From positions 248,001 to 312,000 of the forward strand of contig JACJWF010000002.1 in NCBI GenBank assembly GCA_020637295.1: 64,000 nucleotides of DNA. Reading direction: 5' to 3'. The stretch is from Acidimicrobiaceae bacterium (GTDB taxonomy: Bacteria; Actinomycetota; Acidimicrobiia; Acidimicrobiales; Ilumatobacteraceae). Shown here one piece after another: positions 41,409-50,268 of the stretch (position 1 is its first letter; each line of letters opens with the position of its first letter). The notes beneath the pieces were generated by a model. The model did no database searches. It was not told the DNA's origin and worked only from the letters and a program-made list of their open reading frames with translations. A program made the translations under genes and the position numbers.

Positions 41409-42602
41409 TCAGGGGGCCACCACGCACCCGCCGCGGATGACCGTGCGCCCCACGGGGGCGTCGGCAATCGCCCCACGGATGCCCGCCGCAGGCAGCAGCA
41501 CCAGGTCGGCGGCGGCGCCGACGGCCGTGCCCGCCTCGGGCAGGCCCATCATCGTGCGGGTGGCCGCGCTCACGCAGGTGTACGCCTCGTCCGGCAGCAG
41601 GTGGGCAGCCATCACCATCAAGGCTGCGGTCTCCAGGCAGTCGCCACGGCCGACCGGGTTGAAGGGGTCCTGCAGGTTGTCCCACCCGGCGGCGACGTTG
41701 ACCCCGGCCTCCAGCAGCAGCCGGGCAGGGGCGATGGCCCGTGGTGTGCCCATCGGTACCGCTCGTCCTTGGAGGTACAGGTTGCTGGCGGGCAGGGCCA
41801 CGACGCTGACGGCGGCAGCGGCCAGCGAGCCGGCCAGGCTGCGTTGCTCGGCCTCCGAGCGCATCACCATGCTGACCGCATGGCTGGCGGCCACCCGCTG
41901 CGGGAAGCCACCGGCCACGCGATGAGCCAGGTGGGCAAGGGTGGAGCGCGACGGGTCGAGGTGCTCGTCGGTGTGGAGGTCCAGCGGGAGGCCGACGGCG
42001 GCCGCCATGTCCACGAACAGGTCGAGGGCCCCGGGCTCGTCGTCTTCCAGGTGTGGGCAGCCGCCGATCCCGTCCACGCCGCGGTCCACCGCCTCACGCA
42101 GCAGCGATCGTTGGTCGGCGCCCGCCACCCCACACACCGGCCAGCCGGACAGGGCGAACACCTCGATGTGCACGACGTCGCGAAGGCGATCGCGCACCCG
42201 GAGCAAGGCCTCCACCGAGGTGAGGCCATTGCCGGCGGTGACGTCGGCGTGGGTGCGGATGGCGGTGGCACCGTGGCGAGCCAGCAACCTGGCGGCGCGC
42301 TCGGCGCGGGCCTCGGTGTCCGCGCCCGTGATGAGGTGGCGGTGCTCCTCCATGGCCACGATCGCACCGAGGAGATCCCCGGTGGGGTTGGGCACCGTCT
42401 CGCTGAGGAACGCCTTGTCCAGGTGCGCGTGTGCTTCCGCCATCGCCGGTAGCACCAGCCGGCCGGCGGCATCCAGCAGGTCGTCACCCGGTTCGGCCCG
42501 GGTGTCGACGGCGGCGACCACCCCGTCCACGATCCGCAGCGATGTGGTCGAGCCGTCCGGCAGCAGCGCGCCGGTGATGGTGAGCGGAGCGAGCGGCATC
42601 AT
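41409..42602 (-). CDS. amidohydrolase, cytosine/creatinine-deaminase-like
   Basis: A 397-residue TIM-barrel amidohydrolase. The HxH metal pair is H58 and H60 in AEAHAHLDK, a motif typical of the cytosine deaminase clade. Further elements are THADV, HTDEHLDP, ASHAVSM and WDNLQDPF, the last carrying the metal-binding Asp. Relatives deaminate cytosine, isocytosine or creatinine. Context with the creatininase, the carbamoylase and a NMT1-type transporter suggests an imported N-heterocycle. The start is one of two adjacent ATGs that overlap the gamma-glutamyltransferase stop; I use the first. Confidence 0.88.
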   Translation of the reverse strand: MMPLAPLTITGALLPDGSTTSLRIVDGVVAAVDTRAEPGDDLLDAAGRLVLPAMAEAHAHLDKAFLSETVPNPTGDLLGAIVAMEEHRHLITGADTEARAERAARLLARHGATAIRTHADVTAGNGLTSVEALLRVRDRLRDVVHIEVFALSGWPVCGVAGADQRSLLREAVDRGVDGIGGCPHLEDDEPGALDLFVDMAAAVGLPLDLHTDEHLDPSRSTLAHLAHRVAGGFPQRVAASHAVSMVMRSEAEQRSLAGSLAAAAVSVVALPASNLYLQGRAVPMGTPRAIAPARLLLEAGVNVAAGWDNLQDPFNPVGRGDCLETAALMVMAAHLLPDEAYTCVSAATRTMMGLPEAGTAVGAAADLVLLPAAGIRGAIADAPVGRTVIRGGCVVAP

Positions 42603-44179
42603 CCACCTGCCGCTGACGCCACGCGGGCGCGCGGGTCCGCGGCCCCTGCCCAGCAGCCCTCCTCGTCGCGGATGATCGCGTGGGCGTGCCCGAACGCGCT
42701 GTCGTACGGCGCCACGGGCTGCACGGCATGCCCCCGCGCCGTGAGGGCCTCTGCCCAGTCCGCAGGGGCGTGCCCCTCCACCTGCAGCACCTGGCCGGAC
42801 GGTGACGTCCAGGTGTCGAAGCCGGTGACCGGGCCACGCAGCACCCACCGGCCGGCGTGGATGGCCTGTGCCGGCGACTGCTGATGGAGGAACAGCCTGG
42901 CCGCCACCTGCAGCAGGATCTGCGGCTGCCCGTCGCCGCCCATCGTGCCGAACACGGCGGCCGGCCGCCCGGCGCGGGTGGCGGCAGCGGGGGAGAGGGT
43001 GTGCGGCGGCCGGGCCTGCGGGCGCAGTTCGGCCGGGTGACTGTCGGCCAGGCTGAAGCCCAGCCCGCGGTTGTGCAGGTTGATGCCGGTGGCGGGCTCC
43101 GCCAGCCACGACCCGAAACCGCTGGCGTTGGACTGGATCAGCGACACCGCCATGCCGCCGGCATCCGCCGTGCACAGGTAGGTGGTGTCACCGTCCGCTC
43201 CTGGCACCGGCCGGCGCGACGCAGTGTCCGGGTCCACCATTGCGCTCCGGCCGGCGATGGCCGTGAGGAGCGCGGCGCCGTCAGCGTGCTCGTGCAGCAC
43301 GCCGGGCCGGTCGTGGCCGGCGGCCGTCGCGGCCTCCACCAGCAGGTGGGCCCATCGCTCGTCGTCGGGGTCCGGTGGGAGGTCGAGGTGCGCCGACACC
43401 AGCGCGGCAGCACCGATCGTGAGGTAGCCCTGCGAGTTCGGCGGCACGGTCCACAGGTCGTGGCCCCACGCGCTGGTGCGCAACGGCGGCACCCAGTCGG
43501 CCTGGCTGTGCGCGAGATCCGCAGCAGTGAACCATCCGTCACCCAGGGCCTGGAGGCCGTCGCCGAACTCGCCGAGGTAGAACGCGTCGCGGCCCCCGGC
43601 GGCCACGGCGCGAAGCGCCCGCCCCACGCCGGGCCGGCGGACCCGCGCGCCCGGCCGCCGGGCCTGGCCCGCCAGCTCGTGCAGGTTGGCGCGACCGGCG
43701 TCGTCGAGTACGGACGCGGCACCCACCAGCAGCGGCGACGCAGGGAAGCCGCCTTCGGCGAGCGCAATGGCCGGAGCGAGCACGCTGGCCAGGGGGAGTG
43801 TGCCGAAGCGTTGATGGAGGGCCACCCAGCCATCCACACAGCCGGGCACGGTGACGCTGCGGATGTCGTGGCGGAACGGCATGGCAGTGTGGCCGTCGGC
43901 CCGCAGCGCGGCCGCGGAGGCGCCGGACCCAGCCCGCCCGCTGCTGTTCAGGCAGTGGACCTGCCCTCCCGGCTGCACCACGAGGGCGAAGAGGTCACCG
44001 CCCATGCCGCACAGGTGTGGGCCGGTGACGGCGATGGCCGCGTTGGCGGCGATGGCGGCGTCCACGGCGTTGCCCCCCTGCACCAGCGCCGCCAGCCCGG
44101 CCTGGGTGGCCAGATGATCGGCGGTGGCCACCATCCAGCGGGGGGCTCGGACGGTGTGCGACGGGGGTGCTACCGCCAC
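42599..44179 (-). CDS. gamma-glutamyltransferase family protein
   Basis: A 526-residue Ntn-hydrolase-type proenzyme. The N-terminus has GGNAVDAAIAANAAIAV and a GMGGDLF segment, both family hallmarks. The autocleavage and nucleophile Thr is in GDTTYLCTADAGG at about residue 330, followed by VSLIQSN. No signal peptide is visible, so it probably acts in the cytoplasm, unlike classical exported enzymes. Residue positions that bind the gamma-glutamyl group cannot be verified here. GTG 44179 has GAGGAG at a good distance. Confidence 0.9.
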   Translation of the reverse strand: MAVAPPSHTVRAPRWMVATADHLATQAGLAALVQGGNAVDAAIAANAAIAVTGPHLCGMGGDLFALVVQPGGQVHCLNSSGRAGSGASAAALRADGHTAMPFRHDIRSVTVPGCVDGWVALHQRFGTLPLASVLAPAIALAEGGFPASPLLVGAASVLDDAGRANLHELAGQARRPGARVRRPGVGRALRAVAAGGRDAFYLGEFGDGLQALGDGWFTAADLAHSQADWVPPLRTSAWGHDLWTVPPNSQGYLTIGAAALVSAHLDLPPDPDDERWAHLLVEAATAAGHDRPGVLHEHADGAALLTAIAGRSAMVDPDTASRRPVPGADGDTTYLCTADAGGMAVSLIQSNASGFGSWLAEPATGINLHNRGLGFSLADSHPAELRPQARPPHTLSPAAATRAGRPAAVFGTMGGDGQPQILLQVAARLFLHQQSPAQAIHAGRWVLRGPVTGFDTWTSPSGQVLQVEGHAPADWAEALTARGHAVQPVAPYDSAFGHAHAIIRDEEGCWAGAADPRARVASAAGG

Positions 44180-44919
44180 AGCCCACGCTCCTCGAACACC
44201 TCGCGCAGCACGGCGGGTCGATCGGTCATGATGCCGTCAACGCCGAGGTCCAGCAGGCGGTGCATCTCCGGCGCGTCGTCGATGGTCCAGACGTGCACCT
44301 GCAGCCCCAACCCGTGGGCGCGGCGCACGAACACGTCGTCCACGACCGTGATGGGGCCCTGGCGCACCGGCACCTGCGCGGCCTGCGCCGGGCTGCGGCG
44401 CAGCATCCGGAATCGCAGCGCGGCCACGGCCGCCGGGCCCAACGAGGTGCAGAGCCGCGCTCCGATCAGGCGGCGCAAGCGGCGCAGGCGGAGGTCGTTG
44501 AACGCGCCGACGCACACCCTGTCGAGCGAGTCCGTTCGGCGCAGGGCGGCCACCAGCGCGTCCACTGCAGCGTCGGTCTTGCAATCAATGTTCACCCGCA
44601 CGTCGGGCCATGCCCCCAGCAGGTCCTCGAGGAGGGGAATGGGGGCCTCACCGTTCACCCGTGCGGTGTGCACGTCGCTCCACGGCAGGTCGCTGATCCG
44701 CCCCGGCCTGCCGCAGGTGCGCTGCAGGTCGTTGTCGTGGAAGGCCAGCAGCACCCCGTCGGCGGTGACGTGCACGTCGGTCTCGATGTAGCGGTAGCCG
44801 AGGTTCACGGCGTGCTCGAACGCCGGCATCGTGTTCTCGGGTGCGTCGCTGGCACCACCGCGGTGGGCGAAGGGGATCGGTCCGTCCCACTGGAGGTAGG
44901 GGTGGAGGCTGGGCTGCAT
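44170..44919 (-). CDS. glycerophosphodiester phosphodiesterase (GDPD)
   Basis: A 249-residue TIM-barrel enzyme. PFAHRGGASDAPENT contains the catalytic His and Glu region, followed by YIETDVHVTADGV and LLAFHDNDLQRT with the second His. It hydrolyses glycerophosphodiesters to glycerol-3-phosphate and an alcohol. There is no signal peptide. ATG 44919 is preferred because GATACT lies exactly 7 bp upstream; longer in-frame extensions run into the divergent aldehyde dehydrogenase gene. Confidence 0.92.
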   Translation of the reverse strand: MQPSLHPYLQWDGPIPFAHRGGASDAPENTMPAFEHAVNLGYRYIETDVHVTADGVLLAFHDNDLQRTCGRPGRISDLPWSDVHTARVNGEAPIPLLEDLLGAWPDVRVNIDCKTDAAVDALVAALRRTDSLDRVCVGAFNDLRLRRLRRLIGARLCTSLGPAAVAALRFRMLRRSPAQAAQVPVRQGPITVVDDVFVRRAHGLGLQVHVWTIDDAPEMHRLLDLGVDGIMTDRPAVLREVFEERGLWR

Positions 44920-44926
44920 CGACCCC

Positions 44927-44934
44927 AGTATCGT
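44927..44934. promoter_or_regulatory. bidirectional promoter with overlapping -10 hexamers
   Basis: In the 8-bp stretch AGTATCGT the plus strand reads TATCGT (44929-44934), 7 bp before ATG 44942. The minus strand reads GATACT (44932-44927), 7 bp before ATG 44919. Both spacings are typical of leaderless starts. Confidence 0.6.
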
Positions 44935-44941
44935 CGCTGGC

Positions 44942-46321
44942 ATGACGGAAACGATCACTGTCCGCTCGCCCTACGACAACGAGGTCATCGGCCAGATCCC
45001 GGCGATGACGGCCGACGACGTCGACCGCGCGGTCGCCACCGCGAAGCACGCCCTCCACGCCAACCCGCTGCCGCTCTGGAAGCGGGCCGAGATCCTCGAC
45101 CGGGCGGCCGCCCGCCTGACGGAGCGCCGCGAGGAGTTCGCCCGGATCATCGCCCGGGAGGCCGCCAAGCCGATCAAGACCGCTCGCGTGGAGGCCGAGC
45201 GTGCCGTCGGCACGTTCCAGTTCGCCGCCGCCGAGGCCCGCACGCTGAGCGGCGAGATGATCCCGCTGGACGCCATCCCGTCGGGCGAGGGCAAGCTGGG
45301 CTTCACGCTCCGGGTGCCGATCGGGGTGGTGGGCGCGATCGCCCCATTCAACTTCCCCCTCAACCTCGTGGTGCACAAGGTCGGTCCGGCCATCGCGGCC
45401 GGGTGCCCGGTGGTGCTGAAGCCCGCCAGCCAGACCCCGTTCAGCAGCCTGGCGCTGGCATCCATGCTGGTCGACGAGTGCGGCCTGCCGCCCGAGTACC
45501 TGCAGGTCGTCACCGGTGGGGGCGGCACGGTCGGCAACGCGTTGGTGGACCACCCGGACGTCGCGCTCATCACGTTCACCGGTTCGCCGGAGGTCGGCTG
45601 GAGCATCCGTGCCCGTGCGCCGCGCAAGCGGGTGGGGCTGGAGCTCGGTAACAACGCCCCCTGCATCATCGAGCCGGACGGCGACTGGGCCGCCGCGGCG
45701 GCGAAGATCAAGGTCGCCGGCTTCAGCCACGCCGGCCAGAGCTGCATCAGCACCCAGCGGGTGTTCGTCCACTCCTCGATCGCCGAGGACTTCACCGCCG
45801 CACTGGTTGCGCATGTGGAGACGCTGGTGGTCGGCGACCCGATGGACGAGGCCACCGACGTCTCCGCCCTGATCTCGACCTCGGAGCGCGACCGGGTCGC
45901 CGAGTGGGTGGCGGAGGCCGCCGACCAGGGTGCCCACGTCGCCACCGGCGGTTCGCTGGCGGGGGACGGGGTGCTGCGGCCGACGGTCATCACCGGGGCC
46001 ACCCACGAGATGAAGGTCTGCGCGCTGGAGGTGTTCGGCCCGGTCGTGGCGGTGCAGACCTACGACGACCTGGACGACGCGCTGGCGATGGCCAACGACA
46101 CCCGCTACGGCCTGCAGGCCGCCATCTTCACCCGCGACATCTCCAAGGCGTTGAAGGCCGTGCGCACGCTGGACTTCGGTGGAGTGCTGGTCAACGAGGT
46201 GCCCACCTGGCGGGCCGACCAGCAGCCGTACGGTGGTCTGCGCGACAGCGGCAACACCCGCGAGGGGCCGGCGTTCAGCATCAAGGAGATGACCGAGATC
46301 CGCATGGTGATCCTCGGCTGA
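44942..46321 (+). CDS. aldehyde dehydrogenase family protein
   Basis: A 459-residue NAD(P)-dependent dehydrogenase. The Rossmann segment is present, with the family FTGSPEVG motif. The general base Glu is in LELGNNAPC and the catalytic Cys is in GQSCISTQR at about residue 268. Succinate-semialdehyde or lactaldehyde-type enzymes are the nearest described groups by overall pattern, but the substrate is not fixed. It is divergent from GDPD with a 22-bp intergenic space and overlapping -10 elements. It ends 5 bp from the next convergent gene. Confidence 0.92.
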   Translation: MTETITVRSPYDNEVIGQIPAMTADDVDRAVATAKHALHANPLPLWKRAEILDRAAARLTERREEFARIIAREAAKPIKTARVEAERAVGTFQFAAAEARTLSGEMIPLDAIPSGEGKLGFTLRVPIGVVGAIAPFNFPLNLVVHKVGPAIAAGCPVVLKPASQTPFSSLALASMLVDECGLPPEYLQVVTGGGGTVGNALVDHPDVALITFTGSPEVGWSIRARAPRKRVGLELGNNAPCIIEPDGDWAAAAAKIKVAGFSHAGQSCISTQRVFVHSSIAEDFTAALVAHVETLVVGDPMDEATDVSALISTSERDRVAEWVAEAADQGAHVATGGSLAGDGVLRPTVITGATHEMKVCALEVFGPVVAVQTYDDLDDALAMANDTRYGLQAAIFTRDISKALKAVRTLDFGGVLVNEVPTWRADQQPYGGLRDSGNTREGPAFSIKEMTEIRMVILG

Positions 46322-46326
46322 GCCGC

Positions 46327-47244
46327 CTACGGGACGACGGCCACCTCGACGGTGATGTCGCCTCGAGCGTCCTCCCGCGGCAGCTCCGCGGGGTGCAGCA
46401 CCACTTCGTGGCGGATCGACAACCACTCGCCGATGTAGGTGGGGATCGCGTCGGCGGGGATCCGGACGGCGGCGCGCGAGGCGGTCGGGGCGGGTGCCCA
46501 CTGCTCGTCGATGACGGTGCGGTTGGTGCTCCGGCTGCGCCCGGGGCTTCCCGCGATCGTCACTTCGACGGTCCGCACGCCGACCTCGACCATCATCCCC
46601 GGCGGCGCAGTCAGCCGCACCTCGAGGTCGTCGCCGCGCCGCACCGGATTGGCGGCCACCGTGTACCCGAGGCCGACCGGCACCTTCCGCCCTCGGCCGG
46701 CTTCGCCGAGCACGCTGAGCACCAACGCCACGGCGGCTCCGACGACGCCGACCCACCGCAATAGTCCGTCCACGAAGAGCGCGATCAGCACGGCCGCGAC
46801 CGCCAACGTCCCCGCCTTCGCCGCCAGCCCATGGTGCCACGGGTGCGCGGCAACGGTGCCCGTGGGAGGAGGGGCGTGGCGCCCGACGAGGCGGCGGTCG
46901 TGATCGGTCGCCATGCCGGGAGCGACCTCGAACGGGATGGTGGCTCGCTCGTCCGGCCCCCGCCGCTCGCGGACGGCTTCCACCTCGAGGGCCAGTGAGC
47001 CGAACGCGAACTCGTGCGGCTCGGGAAAGTCCAGCGGCACCGCCAGCCGGGCGGTGACCGGCAGGCCACCGGTGACCGTCTGTGACACTACGGGTCGACG
47101 CCGCGAGGGGATCGTCCCGTTCAGGCGCTCGACGACCACCAGGGACACCGTTGCCTCGACCCCGGCATCCAGCCCGTCGATGGCGGCGACCAGCGTGCCG
47201 CCTCGCGGGGCAGCAGGCCCGCTCATGCTGATTGAGAACCCCAC
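46327..47244 (-). CDS. membrane-anchored protein with arrestin-like C-terminal signature (unrecognised family)
   Basis: A 305-residue protein. Two beta-rich soluble parts (residues 1 to about 120 and about 195 to 305) flank two adjacent hydrophobic helices (LAVAAVLIALFVDGLL and VVGAAVALVLSVL). In the C-terminal part AVRIPADAIPTYIGEWLSIRHEV strongly resembles the conserved segment of arrestin/Spo0M-like domains, here called from pattern only. The N- and C-terminal halves would face the same side if the two helices form a hairpin. GTG 47244 is supported by CGGAGG six bases upstream. Function unknown. Confidence 0.6.
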   Translation of the reverse strand: MGFSISMSGPAAPRGGTLVAAIDGLDAGVEATVSLVVVERLNGTIPSRRRPVVSQTVTGGLPVTARLAVPLDFPEPHEFAFGSLALEVEAVRERRGPDERATIPFEVAPGMATDHDRRLVGRHAPPPTGTVAAHPWHHGLAAKAGTLAVAAVLIALFVDGLLRWVGVVGAAVALVLSVLGEAGRGRKVPVGLGYTVAANPVRRGDDLEVRLTAPPGMMVEVGVRTVEVTIAGSPGRSRSTNRTVIDEQWAPAPTASRAAVRIPADAIPTYIGEWLSIRHEVVLHPAELPREDARGDITVEVAVVP

Positions 47245-47299
47245 AGTGCACCTCCGCTACGGCGGCACGCTACCCGCCCGCTGCAGCCCCGCCGTGCGG

Positions 47300-48586
47300 T
47301 CAGCGGCCGGCCGTCGACACCTGGACGCGGTCCCGCCCCAGCGCCTTGGCCAGGTAGAGAGCGTCGTCGGCGGCGGCGAAGGCAGCGTCGAAACCGACCT
47401 GGCGGTCGATCACGGCGACCCCGACGGACACGGTGACCGTGGTGCCCCAATCTGGAGCCATCCGGATCCGTTCGGCGATGGCTTGGCGGGCCGACTGGGC
47501 GAGGTGCTCCGCAGCCGGAAGGTCGGTGTCCGGCAGCAGCGCGATGAACTCTTCACCACCCCAGCGGGCCAGCACGTCGCCGTCCCGCAGCGCCCCACCG
47601 AGCACGGCGGCGCAGTCGCGGAGCACCGCGTCGCCGACCGCGTGACCGTGCCGGTCGTTGACCAGCTTGAAGTGGTCGAAGTCGATCAGCAGCAGCGCCG
47701 CCGGGCGCCCGCCGTTCACCGAGGAGATCCAGTTGTCCAGGTTGGTCTGGAACGCCCTCCGGTTGAGCACACCGGTGAGATGGTCGCGGGTGGCGAGTTC
47801 GGTGGACAGTTGCAGCGCGTCGGACAGGCGCTGGTTGACTGCCGCCAGCTCGTCGCGCTGGGCACGCACCCGCTGGTGGAGCAGGGAGACACGACGGAGG
47901 AGGCCGTCGGTGATCAACTCGTCGCGTACCGACGTGGTGACCTGGCGGTGCAACGCCAGGCCGAAGTGGGCCAGCACTGCTTGGTAGACCAGCCCGACGA
48001 GGGCGATCTGCACCCACCGTGGATCGTGCAGCATCGCCATCCTGCCCACGCATGCCGCCCAGAACACTGCGAGGCTGGCCAGCATGGCCCTGCGACTGAA
48101 GGTGGTGACCAGGAGGGTGACGCCTTGCAGCGCCACGATGGACAGCAGGCCGATGACAGTGGCCGGATGGCGAAGCACCGGGGCGGCGAAGAACATGCAG
48201 AGCAACGCCCAACTGGCAGCGCGGAGCAGTGCGGCAAGCTCCATCAGGCCGAGCATGCGGCGCAGACCGTCCATGTCGTCGCCGAGGCGCATCACTGCCC
48301 GGTCGACGAGCACGCTGAAGACGGTGGACGCTGCGCGGGCGGTGAGGAACACGGCGAGCAGCGCAGGCGCGGCATCGCGGACGAACACGGCTGCTGCGAT
48401 CAGGGTGGCGATCACCGAGGCGACGAGGATGGTGCGGTCGCTGGCGGCCAGCCGGCGCACCATGCCGGCGACGACGACATCGTCGGGGACGACCGTCAAC
48501 TCCGCGGTGTTGTCCGGATGGTCCGGATGGTCCGGGCGGTTCTCGCTGTCGTCCGGGGCCGTCTCCCCGGAGCCGTGTGCGGTCAT
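47300..48586 (-). CDS. membrane-bound diguanylate cyclase (GGDEF domain)
   Basis: A 428-residue protein. A Pro/Asp/His-rich leader is followed by about five or six hydrophobic helices, a coiled-coil-like HQRVRAQRDELAAVNQRL segment and the GGDEF domain starting DHLTGVLNRRAF. The active site is GGEEF at residues 343-347. An inhibitory RxxD site (R334 to D337) sits five residues before it, so product inhibition is likely. It makes c-di-GMP from GTP. No EAL partner lies in this window. The ribosome site is AAGGGA within a short hairpin loop. Confidence 0.92.
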   Translation of the reverse strand: MTAHGSGETAPDDSENRPDHPDHPDNTAELTVVPDDVVVAGMVRRLAASDRTILVASVIATLIAAAVFVRDAAPALLAVFLTARAASTVFSVLVDRAVMRLGDDMDGLRRMLGLMELAALLRAASWALLCMFFAAPVLRHPATVIGLLSIVALQGVTLLVTTFSRRAMLASLAVFWAACVGRMAMLHDPRWVQIALVGLVYQAVLAHFGLALHRQVTTSVRDELITDGLLRRVSLLHQRVRAQRDELAAVNQRLSDALQLSTELATRDHLTGVLNRRAFQTNLDNWISSVNGGRPAALLLIDFDHFKLVNDRHGHAVGDAVLRDCAAVLGGALRDGDVLARWGGEEFIALLPDTDLPAAEHLAQSARQAIAERIRMAPDWGTTVTVSVGVAVIDRQVGFDAAFAAADDALYLAKALGRDRVQVSTAGR

Positions 48587-48587
48587 T

Positions 48588-48617
48588 GCCGAGCTCCCTT
48601 GCTCGGCTCACACCATA
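48588..48617 (-). promoter_or_regulatory. GGDEF promoter and RBS-sequestering hairpin
   Basis: TATGGT (48617-48612) is the -10 candidate. Immediately after, a perfect 7-bp inverted repeat GCCGAGC / GCTCGGC (48588-48594 and 48601-48607) encloses AAGGGA in its 6-nt loop, directly before the ATG at 48586. Transcription would start within a few bases of the hairpin. Confidence 0.6.
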
Positions 48618-48695
48618 GATCATGCGAGGTGCACGGAATGCCACTCAGCGTGACGCCGTCCGGATGGCTCGATCAGATTCCGGGCAGCACGCCGA

Positions 48696-50261
48696 TCAGA
48701 TGATCTTGCCTTCCTTGCCGGCAGCGGCCCAGTACTCGTCCTTCAGCAGGCGCTTGTAGAGCTTGCCGGTGGGGTGGCGGGGCAGTTCCTCACGGAAGTC
48801 GATGCTGCGCGGGCACTTCACGTCGGCGAGGTGCTGGCGGCAGTAGGCGATGAGCTCGCGTGACAGCGCTGCGGCTTCGTCGTCCGAGTTCGGCATCGTG
48901 ACCGGCTGGACGACAGCCTTGACCTCTTCGCCGAAGTCCGCGTTGGGCACGCCGAACACGGCCACGTCGATGACCTTGGGGTGGCCGACCAGCACGTTCT
49001 CGGCCTCCTGCGGGTAGATGTTCACGCCGCCGGAGATGATCATGTACGCCTTGCGGTCGGTGAGGAACACGAAGTTGTCGTCAGTGAGGTAGCCGACGTC
49101 GCCGAGCGTGCTCCACGGCTGGCTCGGGTGGCGTGAGCTCTTCGTCTTCTCCGGGTCGTTGTGGTACTCGAACTGGGCGCCGCCCTCGAAGTAGATGGTG
49201 CCGGCCTCGCCGCGCGGCACCTCCTCGCCGTGCTCGTCGCAGATGTGGACCACGCAGTTGATCGGCGTGCCGACGGTGCCCGGGTGGGCCATCCACATGT
49301 CGCTGTTGCAGTAGACGAAGCCGTTGCCCTCGGTGCCCGCGTAGTACTCGTGGATGACCGGGCCGAACCACTCGATCATCGCCTTCTTGGCCTCCACCGG
49401 GCAGGGGGCAGCGGCGTGGATGACGCACTCCAGGCTGGACACGTCGTACTTGGCGCGCACGTCGTCGGGCAGCTTGAGCATGCGGATGAACATCGTCGGC
49501 ACGACCTGCGAGGTGGTGACCTTGTGCTGCTCGACGAGCTGGAGGTACTGCTCCGGGTCGAAGTGCTCCATCGCGATGACGGTGCAGCCGAGCTGCTGGG
49601 CGGCCATGCAGAAGCGCAGCGGAGCAGCGTGGTAGAAGGGCGCGGGGGAGAGGTAGACGCTCTCGCCGGTGACCCCGAACAGCAGCGTGAGCAGGGGCGA
49701 CACACCGTTGGCGGTGGATTCCAGCGGGTTGGCCACGAACTCTCGGGCGACGCCCTTCGGCTTGCCGGTGGTGCCGGAGGAGTACAGCATGTCGGTGCCG
49801 GCGACGCGCTCGCCGTGGAGGGGCGTGGACGGCTGCTCGGCCACTGCCGCCTCGTAGGGCTCGTAGCCGTCCACGGTGCCGTCGAGCATCAGCTTCAGGC
49901 CCACGTGGGGGATCTCGGGGAGGATCTCGGTGGCCTGGTCGGCCTTGTAGTGGGAGGTGATGAACACCTTCGCCTGGCAGTCGTTGATGATGTAGCTGAG
50001 CTCGCCGCTGGTGAGGCGGCTGGAGGCGCAGGTGTACACGGCCCCGGCGTAGTGGCAGCCCCACACGATCTCCATGTAGCGGTCGTGGTTCTCCATGCAG
50101 ATGGCCACATGGTCGCCCGGGTGCACGCCCGCGGCCCGCAGGAGGTGGCTCAGCCGATTGGCCGCAGCGTCGAGCTCTGCGTACGTCTGGGTGAAGCCGC
50201 TGCCACCCATGATGATGGCGGGCTTGTCGGGGTGGGTCTCGAGATGGGCGCCGGGAAACAT
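48696..50261 (-). CDS. AMP-dependent acyl-CoA synthetase/ligase (FadD-like)
   Basis: A 521-residue ANL-superfamily enzyme. The P-loop is LYSSGTTGKPKGV (near residue 160), the acyl-binding loop YYAGTEGNG, the hinge TLGDVGYLTDDNFVFLTDRKAYMI, and GGVNIYPQEAENVL, with the catalytic Lys in PTGKLYKRLL near the C-terminus. It activates a carboxylic acid as an acyl-CoA thioester via the acyl-AMP. Neighbouring genes and the downstream acyl-CoA dehydrogenase suggest a fatty or aromatic acid catabolic role. ATG 50261 has TACGGT 7 bp upstream. Confidence 0.9.
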   Translation of the reverse strand: MFPGAHLETHPDKPAIIMGGSGFTQTYAELDAAANRLSHLLRAAGVHPGDHVAICMENHDRYMEIVWGCHYAGAVYTCASSRLTSGELSYIINDCQAKVFITSHYKADQATEILPEIPHVGLKLMLDGTVDGYEPYEAAVAEQPSTPLHGERVAGTDMLYSSGTTGKPKGVAREFVANPLESTANGVSPLLTLLFGVTGESVYLSPAPFYHAAPLRFCMAAQQLGCTVIAMEHFDPEQYLQLVEQHKVTTSQVVPTMFIRMLKLPDDVRAKYDVSSLECVIHAAAPCPVEAKKAMIEWFGPVIHEYYAGTEGNGFVYCNSDMWMAHPGTVGTPINCVVHICDEHGEEVPRGEAGTIYFEGGAQFEYHNDPEKTKSSRHPSQPWSTLGDVGYLTDDNFVFLTDRKAYMIISGGVNIYPQEAENVLVGHPKVIDVAVFGVPNADFGEEVKAVVQPVTMPNSDDEAAALSRELIAYCRQHLADVKCPRSIDFREELPRHPTGKLYKRLLKDEYWAAAGKEGKII

Positions 50262-50268
50262 GGCGCCG

